Shown here: positions 1-9,563 of the stretch, one piece after another
Numbering within the stretch: the first letter of the stretch is position 1
Layout of the letters: each line of letters begins with the position of its first letter
NCBI RefSeq assembly: GCF_011068285.1
Contig: NZ_CP049616.1
Location: 786,501 to 850,500, forward strand
From: Flagellimonas oceani
GTDB lineage: Bacteria; Bacteroidota; Bacteroidia; Flavobacteriales; Flavobacteriaceae
Length of the DNA stretch: 64,000 nt
Direction: 5' to 3'
The notes under the pieces: generated by a model
The model's database searches: none
Told to the model about the DNA's origin: nothing
The model's input: the letters and a program-made list of their open reading frames with translations, nothing else
Translations under genes and position numbers: made by a program

Positions 1-2
1 TA

Positions 3-1469
3 GATAAAAAATCCAAAAATGATATTGGGGAATATCCATTGTATATAAGAATTCGTGGAAGGAATTCCAATGGGAAATACTCTGAATCCTCAATTTATAG
101 TGGAGTTGATTTATCCGAAAAACATTTTAGGAAAGGAGGGTTATCTCCAAGGACTCCAAATTATACGGACAAACAAAGGATAATCAACGGAATATTAGAT
201 GATTTACAAAGAATCATTAGTGAATCTATCGAAGATGGTTTTGAACCGAACCCGAAATTTATCAAAAGAGAATTCGAAGAAAGAAAGAAGTTCCGTGAAC
301 TGAAAACCCCTCAAATCCAATCCTTTTGGAAATCCTTTGATGAATATATTGATACAAAGAAAAATACCTCTTACGGGTATCGTAAAACCATCACCACTTT
401 AGTAAATCACTTAAAGGAATTTGAAGAATACATTGGTAGGAAAATCTCATTTGAATATGTGGTATTAAAAACCATCTTATTTCAAAGTGAGTTCAATGAT
501 TATATGTGGAATCAAAAGAACATTTCAAATTCCTACCTCAACAAACTCTATGATAATCTAAGTGGTTTTTTGTATTTCTCACATCAAATGGGATATATCA
601 ATAGGAAACCACGGTTGAAGTTGGAATCAACTATTGAGAAAGATGAAAAGGTCTATCTGAGAACAGAAGAAGTTATTAAACTCTTTAATTCAAAGAAATG
701 GGATTATGATGAAACGAAGGAACAAGAATTACGAAAGAACCCTCATATTATTATCATTGAAGAACCTTTGAAAGGAACACGGAGTAAGGAGTTCGGTGGA
801 GTTCTAAAGGTTACGAACTGGGAACTGGTAAAGTATATTTTCTTATTTCAAAACTCTATTGGTTGTAGGATTGGGGATATTCCCCATTTCAAATTGAGTA
901 ACATGGACTTTGACCCGAAAACTCAAATATTCAGTTGGGTTCAACAAAAAACAAACAAAAAGGTAAGTGTTCCCCTTAATGATATTGGGGGATTCATATT
1001 CAGAAAGTTCAGTAGTGGGAAATCAAAAACACAAACCCTTTTTCCAAAAATTTCCCAACAGAAATTCAATAAACAACTAAAATATCTCTTAAAGGATTTG
1101 GGATTCAATAGAATGATTACCAAACCAAAAATGATAGGGTCCAAAGTGGTGGATACAGAGGAAAAACCACTTTGGGAGTTAATATCATCCCATGGTGGAA
1201 GGAGAGGTTTTGTAAAGAATTCCATTGATTTGGGGAATATGGATTATCAAACGATAATGAAACTCTCTGGACATAAAACCTTCTCCGAATTTTCAAAATA
1301 CATTTCGGTAACTACTACCGATACCCTTAAAATTAGGGGGTTATATAAATCTGATAAGAAAACCCAAGAAGATAAGTTTGAACAATTCAAAAAAGAGTTT
1401 TCCAAGTTAAGTGAGGAAAACAAAGATGTCATATTGGGTGTTATGAGAGGTTTTAATAACTCGTATTGA
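3..1469 (+). CDS. Tyrosine recombinase/integrase, 5' end cut by window edge
   Basis: A site-specific tyrosine recombinase that probably integrates and excises the GpC-depleted island. The frame stays open to the window edge, and the first ATG-like codon (a TTG at 39) lies inside the N-terminal arm-binding motif (PLYIRIRGRN), so the real start is upstream. About 475 residues are visible: arm-type DNA-binding region (first 50), SAM-like core-binding region, then the catalytic domain. That domain has Arg in GCRIGDI, a Lys in QQKTNKK, HGGRR (the H-x-x-R box), SGHKTFSEF and the Tyr in SKYISV. It contains no alanine: the usual H-T-A-R-R-S-F-A-T reads HGGRRGFVK. The stop lies 2 nt from the convergent HTH gene. 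Family assignment is firm; the target site is inferred. Confidence 0.9.
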   Translation, partial: DKKSKNDIGEYPLYIRIRGRNSNGKYSESSIYSGVDLSEKHFRKGGLSPRTPNYTDKQRIINGILDDLQRIISESIEDGFEPNPKFIKREFEERKKFRELKTPQIQSFWKSFDEYIDTKKNTSYGYRKTITTLVNHLKEFEEYIGRKISFEYVVLKTILFQSEFNDYMWNQKNISNSYLNKLYDNLSGFLYFSHQMGYINRKPRLKLESTIEKDEKVYLRTEEVIKLFNSKKWDYDETKEQELRKNPHIIIIEEPLKGTRSKEFGGVLKVTNWELVKYIFLFQNSIGCRIGDIPHFKLSNMDFDPKTQIFSWVQQKTNKKVSVPLNDIGGFIFRKFSSGKSKTQTLFPKISQQKFNKQLKYLLKDLGFNRMITKPKMIGSKVVDTEEKPLWELISSHGGRRGFVKNSIDLGNMDYQTIMKLSGHKTFSEFSKYISVTTTDTLKIRGLYKSDKKTQEDKFEQFKKEFSKLSEENKDVILGVMRGFNNSY

Positions 1470-1471
1470 AT

Positions 1472-1741
1472 CTACTCAATCAACTTTCTTTTAACCATCT
1501 TCTTCATTTCCTCACTTTTGAGTTGTTCGTATTCAATCACCCTTTTCTCCAGCAGGAAACCGATTACCGAAACTGAATCTACCAACCTTCGGTTTTTCCA
1601 TTTCACACCCCTAATCTTTCCCTCTTTAAGGTATTTGAAAACGGTTCTTTTACTCACGTTCAATTTTTCTGAACAATCATCCACCGATATCCATCGATAG
1701 AATTCCAGACCTTCAATCTGTTCTTTAAATGGATTCTCCAT
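1472..1741 (-). CDS. Small HTH DNA-binding protein, excisionase-like
   Basis: An 89-residue protein with a helix-turn-helix of the MerR/excisionase type (SVDDCSEKLNVSKRTVFKYL followed by the wing-like RGVKWKNRRLVD). I start it at the ATG at 1741 (MENPFKEQ); an upstream in-frame TTG at 1753 would overlap the preceding gene. Facing and almost touching the integrase gene, it is placed like a recombination directionality factor or a regulator of the integrase. It contains no alanine. Function beyond DNA binding is inferred from fold and position. It resembles in type, but is not a copy of, the HTH gene interrupted by the IS at 17923-19259. Confidence 0.7.
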   Translation of the reverse strand: MENPFKEQIEGLEFYRWISVDDCSEKLNVSKRTVFKYLKEGKIRGVKWKNRRLVDSVSVIGFLLEKRVIEYEQLKSEEMKKMVKRKLIE

Positions 1742-1743
1742 AA

Positions 1744-2274
1744 TCAAATCCAATTTGTCTTTTTCAAACGTGAGATTTCATCCAATATATATCTCTGTTG
1801 AGGTACTGTAAGGTTCATTGTATTTTTCCAATTTACTTCCCAACTTCCCTTTTTTATCTCACATACCTTCACCAAGAAATCTCCACTACCATCATAGACA
1901 TTGATACCACGTTCTTCGTTTACAAAACCAAGTAGTTTCTGATTATCACTTTCCCCAATCCATTGGAACGGTACAATTGAATTGTATCTCTTATTGATTG
2001 AATCCAACTTTTGGTTCAACCTCAACGAGTAGGATGGAAGAAGTTGTTTCCAATCCTTGAACCTATTCAGTAACGAGGTGATTTCCCCATAACTCATATC
2101 GGTGTTCTCACGTAGGTATCTAATCATTCCATCCCTTGAACTATCCTCACACCATCCCCTCTCCAAAATGTGATTCCAGACAATCAGATCGGAGTGTTTG
2201 AGTATTCCCTTTATTCCTGTTTCTCTAAGGATTCCAATCAACCCCTCAATTTCATATTCATTTATTTTATCCAT
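1744..2274 (-). CDS. Hypothetical protein, same operon as the HTH gene
   Basis: A 176-residue soluble protein that I do not recognise. I start it at ATG 2274 (MDKINEYEIEGLIGIL); a GTG at 2316 would add 14 residues. The N-terminal half is helical with charged segments; the C-terminal half is richer in strand-forming residues (GINVYDGSGDFLVKVCEIKKGSWEVNW). There is no signal peptide or membrane segment. It lies 2 nt upstream of the small HTH gene on the same strand, so the two are probably co-transcribed and may act together in regulating the element. It has no alanine, as with its neighbours. Confidence 0.6.
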   Translation of the reverse strand: MDKINEYEIEGLIGILRETGIKGILKHSDLIVWNHILERGWCEDSSRDGMIRYLRENTDMSYGEITSLLNRFKDWKQLLPSYSLRLNQKLDSINKRYNSIVPFQWIGESDNQKLLGFVNEERGINVYDGSGDFLVKVCEIKKGSWEVNWKNTMNLTVPQQRYILDEISRLKKTNWI

Positions 2275-2382
2275 AATTCTTTTCTTATTGGTTCTTTGGA
2301 AGTGTTGTTGATTCACACTTCATCTATAAGTATCATGTATTTTTATTTTTGAAAAAGTTCACATAGGGAAAAAACCAGTTCC

Positions 2383-2448
2383 GATATATAAAAAGGTCCT
2401 TTAAGGTTTTTAATGAAGGGGGGTGGGGGTACTTTTACGAGAAATTAT
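2383..2448 (+). repeat. Leader repeat copy 1, upstream of hsdM
   Basis: About 66 bp that recurs at 11387-11452. The last 22 bases are identical in both copies (2427-2448 and 11431-11452) and the rest is similar, including the CCTTTAAGG core and a G-rich run. Copy 1 ends 77 nt before the hsdM start and copy 2 ends 82 nt before the DUF285-type lipoprotein start. Inferred: a shared promoter or operator/leader module that co-regulates the R-M operon and the surface protein. Confidence 0.6.
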
Positions 2449-2525
2449 CCCAAGAATCAAGTAATGATGTTTCTTGTTTTTTATTCTTTAGGTAATGACT
2501 ATTTTTAAAACCTAACCAGAATTAT

Positions 2526-4247
2526 ATGTCCAACCATAACGAAATTTCCTCATTTATTTGGAACGTCTGTGATGATGTTCTCAGAGGATTGTTCAAACAA
2601 CATGAGTACGGTGATGTCATTCTTCCCTTTGTGGTTCTGAGAAGATTGGACTGTGTCCTTGAAGGAAAGAAGGATGATATCATCAGGATTCATGAGGAAT
2701 ACAAGGATAAGTTTGAGGATACCTCTCGAATCATCCATTCCAAACTCAACCTAAAGTTTTCCAATTACTCTCGATATGATTTGAATCGGTTGAAACAAGA
2801 ACCATCCAAACTCTCTGAGAACATTTACGATTACCTCAGTAGTTTCTCAACCAATGTTCAGGATATTATCCAAAACTTTGGGTTACAGAAACACATTGAC
2901 AAACTCGATTCCAATGATAAACTCTACATCCTCATTGAGAAGTTTACCGAGGTGAACCTTCATCCTAATATGGTGGATAACCACACTATGGGACAAATCT
3001 TTGAGGAACTCCTTCGTAAGTTCTCTGAGATGTCCAACGAAACAAGTGGGGAACACTATACCCCCCGTGATATTGTTCGATTGTTGGTTTCCTTGGTTCT
3101 TTCACCTGATAAGGAGAAACTTTCCCAACCGGGTAAGATTGTTTCAATCTATGACCCGTGTTGTGGTACCGGTGGTATGTTGACCATAGGGAAGGATTAT
3201 ATACAGGAAAATATAAGTTCCGATGTTGATGTGAACCTCTTTGGCCAAGAACTCAACCCCCAAACCTATTCCATCTGTAAATCCGATTTCTTGATTACCG
3301 ATGAAGAACCCAACAACATCAAATTGGGTTCTACCCTCACCAATGACCAATATAGTGATAGGGGTAGGAAGTTTGATTATATGATTACCAACCCTCCGTT
3401 CGGGGTAAGTTGGAAATCGGAGAAGAAAAAGATTGAAAACGAATCGAAACTTTCCCAAGAAGAAGGAAGTAGATTCTTTGTGGGAACACCCCGTAGTAGT
3501 GATGGTTCCCTGTTGTTTCTACAACACATGATTTCCAAAATGGAAACCCAAGGTTCACGAATTGGGGTAGTGTTCAATGGTTCTCCTTTGTTCACAGGGG
3601 ATAGTGGTAGTGGGGAATCTGAAATCCGTAGATGGATAATTGAAAACGATTGGTTGGAGGGTGTTGTTTCTCTACCTGACCAATTGTTCTTTAATACTGG
3701 AATATCAACCTACATTTGGATTGTCACCAACAAAAAGAAACCTCACCGAAAAGGAAAGGTTCAACTCATTGATGGTTCTTCTCTCTATAAAACCATGAAG
3801 AAATCCTTGGGAAGTAAGAGGAAGTTTGTGGATGAAGAACAAAAGATTCACATTGTGGAACTCTATAACCGTTTTGAAGAATCTGAAATCTCCAAGATAT
3901 ATCCCAATGAGTTCTTCGGTTACACTAAGGTAAGGATTGAACAACCCATAATTGAAAATGGGGTAGTCAAAAGGGATAGAAGTGGAAACCCCAAACCTGA
4001 TACAAAGTTGAGGGATTATGAACGAGTTCCTTTAACTGAAGATATTCAAGAATATTTTGATAGAGAGGTGAAACCTCACTTACCTAATTCATGGATTGAT
4101 TGGGATAATAATAAGGTGGGGTATGAAATCAACTTCACCAAGTATTTCTATAAATACAAACCTTTAAGGAGTTTGAAAGAGATTACCAATGATTTATTGG
4201 AATTGGAAAAGGAGACTGAGTCATTACTAAAAGAGATAGTGGATTGA
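2526..4247 (+). CDS. hsdM: Type I restriction-modification methyltransferase subunit, alanine-free
   Basis: N6-adenine methyltransferase subunit of a type I R-M complex (M2S modifies, R2M2S restricts). At 573 residues it shows the HsdM N-terminal helical domain (from FIWNVCDDVLRGLFKQHEYG), the AdoMet motif I at about 209-218 (YDPCCGTGGM) and catalytic motif IV NPPFG at about 289. The C-terminal tail is typical for the family. It opens an operon of four tightly linked genes and its TGA overlaps the next ATG by one base. Remarkably, the whole protein contains no alanine, where the family usually carries dozens, yet all motifs survive. This follows from the GpC exclusion of the island. Confidence 0.95.
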   Translation: MSNHNEISSFIWNVCDDVLRGLFKQHEYGDVILPFVVLRRLDCVLEGKKDDIIRIHEEYKDKFEDTSRIIHSKLNLKFSNYSRYDLNRLKQEPSKLSENIYDYLSSFSTNVQDIIQNFGLQKHIDKLDSNDKLYILIEKFTEVNLHPNMVDNHTMGQIFEELLRKFSEMSNETSGEHYTPRDIVRLLVSLVLSPDKEKLSQPGKIVSIYDPCCGTGGMLTIGKDYIQENISSDVDVNLFGQELNPQTYSICKSDFLITDEEPNNIKLGSTLTNDQYSDRGRKFDYMITNPPFGVSWKSEKKKIENESKLSQEEGSRFFVGTPRSSDGSLLFLQHMISKMETQGSRIGVVFNGSPLFTGDSGSGESEIRRWIIENDWLEGVVSLPDQLFFNTGISTYIWIVTNKKKPHRKGKVQLIDGSSLYKTMKKSLGSKRKFVDEEQKIHIVELYNRFEESEISKIYPNEFFGYTKVRIEQPIIENGVVKRDRSGNPKPDTKLRDYERVPLTEDIQEYFDREVKPHLPNSWIDWDNNKVGYEINFTKYFYKYKPLRSLKEITNDLLELEKETESLLKEIVD

Positions 4248-5176
4248 TGAAACTCTATAAATCAAAATCTGGAGAATTAAATAGGGTTAAAGTGAATCCG
4301 TTTAAGTTAGAGAAGGATATTCAAAATATTGTAGAGTCCAATCTTACTACATTATTTGATTTGGAGTTTATCAAGTCTGAGTTGTCCTTTGGAAGTTTCA
4401 GATTTGATACACTTTGTTTTGATAGTGAAACGAACTCCTTTGTAATCATAGAATACAAAAAAGGTTCAAGTTATTCGGTAATTGACCAAGGATATACATA
4501 CCTCTCCCTTTTGTTGAACAATAAATCTGATTTCATTCTTGAATACAATGAAACACTTGGGAAAAGTGTTAAAAGGGATGAAATAGATTGGTCACAGTCT
4601 AAAGTGATATTCATTTCCCCAAACTTTAACGATTACCAAAAGAACTCTGTGAATTTCAAGAACCTTCCATTTGAACTATGGGAGATTACACGATATACAG
4701 ATGATTCTATTGGTTTGAGTAAAATATCTACTGAATCCAACGTGGATATCAATTCTACTATCCCTGATGTTGGTAAGGGAGGTGTTGTGGATAAAGTGAG
4801 AAAGGAAGTAGTAAGATACGATGAAGATTACCATTTGAATAAAAGTAAAAATAGACCCGAATTTGTAATAGAACTTTATCGAAAAGTTAAAGAGAGAATC
4901 CTTGAATTAGGTGATAGTATTGAAGTTCGATTTGGTAAACAAACCATAGGGTTCAGACAAAATAGAGTGTTCACCGATTTGATAATTTATAACAAAGGTG
5001 TTGGTGTTGTTTTGAACCTAAAAAAGGGTGAATTGAAAGACCCACTAAATAAGACAGAGGATTTGAGTGAGAAGGGACATTGGGGTAGTGGAGATTATAG
5101 AATATGGTTGAAGAAGGAGGATGATTTGGAATACACCATTAGTTTAGTGAAACAATCCTATGAAAATCAACTTTAA
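4247..5176 (+). CDS. PD-(D/E)XK-type protein with DUF5655-like C-terminus in the hsd operon
   Basis: A 309-residue protein between hsdM and hsdS. The first 120 residues have a restriction-nuclease-like fold signature: a D in FRFDTLCFD followed by IIEYKKG (the D...E-x-K pattern). The C-terminal ~110 residues (from about PEFVIELYRKVKERI to the end) resemble the DUF5655 domain. Such proteins are frequent passengers of type I R-M operons in Bacteroidota; their role is not settled. The start is the ATG at 4247, sharing one base with the hsdM stop; its stop shares one base with the hsdS start, so translation is probably coupled. No alanine is present. Nuclease activity is inferred from the motif only. 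Confidence 0.75.
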   Translation: MKLYKSKSGELNRVKVNPFKLEKDIQNIVESNLTTLFDLEFIKSELSFGSFRFDTLCFDSETNSFVIIEYKKGSSYSVIDQGYTYLSLLLNNKSDFILEYNETLGKSVKRDEIDWSQSKVIFISPNFNDYQKNSVNFKNLPFELWEITRYTDDSIGLSKISTESNVDINSTIPDVGKGGVVDKVRKEVVRYDEDYHLNKSKNRPEFVIELYRKVKERILELGDSIEVRFGKQTIGFRQNRVFTDLIIYNKGVGVVLNLKKGELKDPLNKTEDLSEKGHWGSGDYRIWLKKEDDLEYTISLVKQSYENQL

Positions 5177-6516
5177 TGGATAGATACGATTCATATAAGG
5201 ATTCGGGGGTTGAATGGATAGATAAAATCCCATCAGAATGGGAAATTTCACGATTGAGATTCACGGGAGATTTGTATGGGGGATTATCAGGAAAATCGGG
5301 GGATGATTTCAAACAAGACAATAACCCCAACAACAAACCATATATACCCTATACTAACATTTTCAATAACACCTATATCTCAAAAGAACATTTCGACTAT
5401 GTGGTAATCGATGAAGGTGAGAATCAGAATTTAGTAAGAAAGTTTGATTTATTTTTTTTAATGAGTTCTGAAACTCATGAAGATTTGGGTAAACCTTGTA
5501 TTCTAATTGAAGATGTGGACGAACTTTATCTTAATAGTTTTTGTAAAGGATTAAGAGTTACAGATTCAAGTATAAACCCTGTATTCTTGAATTATCAGTT
5601 ATTGGGACAGGTTCATAAAGAACTTATTTCCGTGGAAGGTAGGGGATTTACAAGAATCAATCTTCGACAGGATAGATTGAAAGATACTCCAATATTCATT
5701 CCACCATTACATCAGCAAAACCAAATCGTCTCCTTCCTCGATACCAAAACCTCCCTGATTGATTCCCTGATTGAGAAAACCCAACGAAAGATTGAGTTAA
5801 TCAAAGAACAACGAACCTCTTTGATCAATGAAGTAGTTACCAAAGGATTGAATCCCAATGTGGAAATGAAAGACAGTGGGGTGGAATGGATTGGTGAGAT
5901 TCCAAGTCATTGGGTAACTACCAAACTTGGTCTTTACACAACTAAAGTTGGTTCAGGTTCTACTCCACGGGGTGGGTCAGAAATTTACGTTGAGACAGGT
6001 ATTCCATTTATAAGAAGTCAAAATGTCCATTTTGATGGTTTGAAGTTGGATAATGTTTCTTTTATTGAAAATGATGTCCATGACTCTATGAAAGGTTCTG
6101 TTGTGGTTAAGAACGATGTTTTATTAAATATTACTGGTGGTTCAATTGGAAGGTGTTGTGTTGTAAATATTGATGGGGAAATGAATGTTAACCAACATGT
6201 CAGTATTATAAGGACTAAAGAAAAACTTCTGAACTATTTTTTGAATTACATAATAAGTTGTGATGTTGGACAAAGTCAGGTTAAATATAATTTAACTGGT
6301 GGTAATAGAGAAGGTTTAACTATTGAGGGTATCAAAGATTTTCAAATTAGTTTACCACCCCTATCAGAACAAAAGGAAATCGTTGAATATCTCGATAATG
6401 AAATCCAACTCATTGATACTACTGTTTCAAATGAGGAAAAGAGAATAGAACTACTCAAAGAATACCGTCAATCCCTCATTTCAGAGGTGGTAACGGGTAA
6501 AATCAAAGTTTCATAG
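5176..6516 (+). CDS. hsdS: Type I restriction-modification specificity subunit, alanine-free
   Basis: DNA-recognition subunit that sets the bipartite target of both methylation and restriction. The 446 residues contain two target-recognition domains, each opened by the same signature (KDSGVEWIDKIPSEWE at about 8-23 and KDSGVEWIGEIPSHW at about 234-248). Each is followed by a helical spacer with LPPLSEQKEIVEYLD-type sequence. ATG overlaps the preceding stop (TAATG). There is no alanine, although this protein is normally fast-evolving and alanine-containing. The recognition sequence cannot be read from the protein. It is the natural partner of the hsdM at 2526 and the hsdR at 6519. Confidence 0.93.
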   Translation: MDRYDSYKDSGVEWIDKIPSEWEISRLRFTGDLYGGLSGKSGDDFKQDNNPNNKPYIPYTNIFNNTYISKEHFDYVVIDEGENQNLVRKFDLFFLMSSETHEDLGKPCILIEDVDELYLNSFCKGLRVTDSSINPVFLNYQLLGQVHKELISVEGRGFTRINLRQDRLKDTPIFIPPLHQQNQIVSFLDTKTSLIDSLIEKTQRKIELIKEQRTSLINEVVTKGLNPNVEMKDSGVEWIGEIPSHWVTTKLGLYTTKVGSGSTPRGGSEIYVETGIPFIRSQNVHFDGLKLDNVSFIENDVHDSMKGSVVVKNDVLLNITGGSIGRCCVVNIDGEMNVNQHVSIIRTKEKLLNYFLNYIISCDVGQSQVKYNLTGGNREGLTIEGIKDFQISLPPLSEQKEIVEYLDNEIQLIDTTVSNEEKRIELLKEYRQSLISEVVTGKIKVS

Positions 6517-6518
6517 GT

Positions 6519-9518
6519 ATGACGTGGGTCCCAACAGAAAAACGGTTTGAAGAATTTATAGAGGATTATCTCACCTCATTGGAAGATGATGGATTGAAAT
6601 ATGAATCAAAAACCCACCGTTCCACGGATACTTGGTACGATAGGGAGAAATGTATCATCGGTGGGGAATACATTCAGTTCGTAAAGGATTCCCAACCCGA
6701 TGTTTACAAAACACTACAAAAGAAGTACGGAGGGAACACGGATTCCAAAATCCTCTCCCGTCTCAACAAGGAGATTGGAAACAAAGGGTTGATTCATGTT
6801 CTGAGAAAGGGTTTCAATGAGATTCAAGGAGGTAACATTAAAACGGTCTATTTCCAACCGAGTAGTTCCCTCAACAAGAAATATAGGGAGGATAAGTACC
6901 TTAAAAACCGTTTTCTATTTGTTCGTCAACTCCATTACTCACCCCATACTGAGAAATCCATAGATGTGGTTCTTTTCATCAATGGGATTCCCATACTCAC
7001 GATTGAACTCAAAAACCAACTAACGGGTCAAACCGTTCAAGATTCCAATTACCAATATAAATTTGATAGGGACCCTAAAGGAGAACCCTTACTTCAATTC
7101 CAAAGGTGTGTCTGTCATTTTAGTATGGATAATGACAGGGTAATGATGACCACTAAATTGAGTGGAGAGGATACTTTCTTCCTACCGTTCAACAAAGGGT
7201 TGGAGAATCCAATCAATCCAAATGGGTATCGGGTATCCTATATGTGGGAAGAAATCCTAACCCCAACTTCCCTTTTGGATATCCTTGAAAACTTTGTCCT
7301 GTTTACCCAAGAATCAGATTTGATTTGGAGTGATGAAAAGAAAAAGGTCATTGAGAAAAAGAAATCCGTTCTCATATTTCCAAGATACCATCAATTGGAT
7401 GTTATACGTGAACTTCAAAAACAAGTGGTTCTCGATAATGTGGGAACAAACTACCTTGTCCAACATACCACAGGTTCAGGTAAATCCTATTCCATCGGTT
7501 GGTTATCCTTTATGTTGATAAACCTTTTCAAGAATGATGGTCAGGATAGGATGTTCGATTCCATTATCATCATTACCGATAGAAAGGTATTGGATAGACA
7601 ACTTCAGGATACGGTTAAGAGTTTGGAACAGGTTCAGGGAGTGGTACAACAGATTGATAAAGATTCAAAACAACTTGAAAAATCCCTCGGTTCAGGAAAG
7701 AACATCATCATTACCACCATTCAGAAATTCTCCGTGGTGGTAAACCGTATCAAGGAACTGAAAGGAATGAAGTTTGGGGTAATAGTGGATGAAGTCCATT
7801 CCTCACAAGGGGGTAAGGGTACAAAGAACCTCAACAAAACTCTTTCCGTAAACCTTAATCAAGATGAACCCGATGTGGATGATGATAGGGTGAACGAGGA
7901 AGTAGGGAAAATCCAAATGGAAATGAAATCCCGTCAGAAACAAAACCACATTTCCTTCTTTGGGTTCACGGGAACCCCGAAACCCCAGACGATTGAAATC
8001 TTTGGAACACCTCAACCTGATGGTTCTAAGATACCCTTCCACACCTATACCATGAGACAATCCATTGGGGAAGGGTTCACCATGGATGTTCTCAAATCAT
8101 TCACACCAGTAAAACGATGGTTCAAACTTCGTGGTAAGGGTGAAGATGTGGAACTCCCTGAAAGTAGGGGGAAGAAGGAACTTATCAAATGGGTGGATTC
8201 CAATGAAGAAACCATTAGGAGAAAGGTATCCATCATTTTGGACAATCTTCTTTCCACCACCGTTAAATCTATTGAAGGGAGAGGAAAAGGAATGGTGGTA
8301 GTCCGTTCCATAGATGATACGGTGAAGTATTTCGTGGAGATGAACAAACAACTTAAAGAACGTGGGTTGTATAATCGAATAAAACCTTTGGTAAGTTTCA
8401 CTGGGGATGTCCAGTTGGAAGGTTCAAAGGTAACTGAAGGTGACTTGAACCGTGAAAATGGTTTTGATGGTAAAGATATACCGAAGGGGTTCAAAAACCC
8501 AGTATATCGTGTTCTAATCGTTTGTAACAAGTTCCAAACAGGGTTTGATGAACCCCTTCTCCATTCGATGTTCATCGATAAACCCTTGAACGGTGTCCAA
8601 TGTGTCCAGACCCTTTCACGTCTGAACCGAAAAACAAGAGGTAAGAAAAGTACATTCGTACTCGATTTCGTCAATAGTATCGATACCATTCAGGATTCTT
8701 TCCAAAACTTCTATCAGACTACTATTCTTTCTGAGGAAACAGACCCGAACTTGGTGTATGATTTATTGGATGAAATCAGAAACTATGGATTGTTCACCAA
8801 ACAGGAGGTGGATGACTGGTGTTCCATATTTTATCAGGATAAACGTAGGGATGATGGACAACTCCAACCAACTTTGAACACGGTGATTGAGAGGTGGAGG
8901 GAACTTTCTGATGAAGATAGGGATGAATCCCGTTCCAAGGTTTCCAATTACTGCAAACTCTATGGGTATATATCCATGATACACCAATTCGATAATATCG
9001 AGTTGGAGAAACATTATGTGTTCTTTGAGTATTTGAGAAAGAAGTTCCCTGTGGATAGTTTGGAAAGGATAGATGTTTCCAACCTTGTAGATTTGGAATC
9101 CTTGACCTTGGATATCAAGGGAAAAACGGATATTTCATTGAATCCCGAGGATAATGTTTTTGACCCGAATAAGTATGGTACGGGTAGGGGTAAGGATGAA
9201 GAAGAATTTGATTTACTCTCACAAATCATTGAGGATATCAATAACATCTATGGAAATGTACCAGAAGGGACGGAGGAAAGTTCCAAGAAACTGATTCAAA
9301 ACATGGTTTCAGATACGGAGTTTGAGTATGTGGTAAATTCCAACAATACCGATTCCAACAAACGGGATAAACTGAGGAAGATATATGATGAAAAGAACAT
9401 TGGTACTTTGGATATTAGTACCAAACTCTTTGAATACTTTGATAAGAAAGAGAACAAGGAAAGGTTGATTCAATTGTTTATCTCCAAACCTGAATTGTTG
9501 AATCAGTTGAGGGGATGA
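6519..9518 (+). CDS. hsdR: Type I restriction endonuclease/translocase subunit, alanine-free
   Basis: Motor and nuclease subunit that translocates and cuts unmodified DNA. In order over 999 residues: N-terminal PD-(D/E)XK nuclease (D in SIDVVLF, then IELK at about 161); SF2 helicase motif I TTGSGKS (about 317-323); motif II written DEVH at about 423, where the family has DEAH; motif III FTGTP (about 483); motif VI-like QTLSRLNR (about 707); then the helical C-terminus that docks on HsdM. It starts 2 nt after hsdS. It contains no alanine in 999 residues. The 3' end (9449-9513) is duplicated at 13066-13130. All motifs look intact, so activity is expected. Confidence 0.95.
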   Translation: MTWVPTEKRFEEFIEDYLTSLEDDGLKYESKTHRSTDTWYDREKCIIGGEYIQFVKDSQPDVYKTLQKKYGGNTDSKILSRLNKEIGNKGLIHVLRKGFNEIQGGNIKTVYFQPSSSLNKKYREDKYLKNRFLFVRQLHYSPHTEKSIDVVLFINGIPILTIELKNQLTGQTVQDSNYQYKFDRDPKGEPLLQFQRCVCHFSMDNDRVMMTTKLSGEDTFFLPFNKGLENPINPNGYRVSYMWEEILTPTSLLDILENFVLFTQESDLIWSDEKKKVIEKKKSVLIFPRYHQLDVIRELQKQVVLDNVGTNYLVQHTTGSGKSYSIGWLSFMLINLFKNDGQDRMFDSIIIITDRKVLDRQLQDTVKSLEQVQGVVQQIDKDSKQLEKSLGSGKNIIITTIQKFSVVVNRIKELKGMKFGVIVDEVHSSQGGKGTKNLNKTLSVNLNQDEPDVDDDRVNEEVGKIQMEMKSRQKQNHISFFGFTGTPKPQTIEIFGTPQPDGSKIPFHTYTMRQSIGEGFTMDVLKSFTPVKRWFKLRGKGEDVELPESRGKKELIKWVDSNEETIRRKVSIILDNLLSTTVKSIEGRGKGMVVVRSIDDTVKYFVEMNKQLKERGLYNRIKPLVSFTGDVQLEGSKVTEGDLNRENGFDGKDIPKGFKNPVYRVLIVCNKFQTGFDEPLLHSMFIDKPLNGVQCVQTLSRLNRKTRGKKSTFVLDFVNSIDTIQDSFQNFYQTTILSEETDPNLVYDLLDEIRNYGLFTKQEVDDWCSIFYQDKRRDDGQLQPTLNTVIERWRELSDEDRDESRSKVSNYCKLYGYISMIHQFDNIELEKHYVFFEYLRKKFPVDSLERIDVSNLVDLESLTLDIKGKTDISLNPEDNVFDPNKYGTGRGKDEEEFDLLSQIIEDINNIYGNVPEGTEESSKKLIQNMVSDTEFEYVVNSNNTDSNKRDKLRKIYDEKNIGTLDISTKLFEYFDKKENKERLIQLFISKPELLNQLRG

Positions 9519-9563
9519 TAGAGGTTCTAAATTTTACCAAACTAATTATTGAAGTATTTGACA

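Noticed and set aside
8045..8689. 214-codon minus-strand ORF inside hsdR
   Set aside because: Antisense shadow of a well-supported gene.
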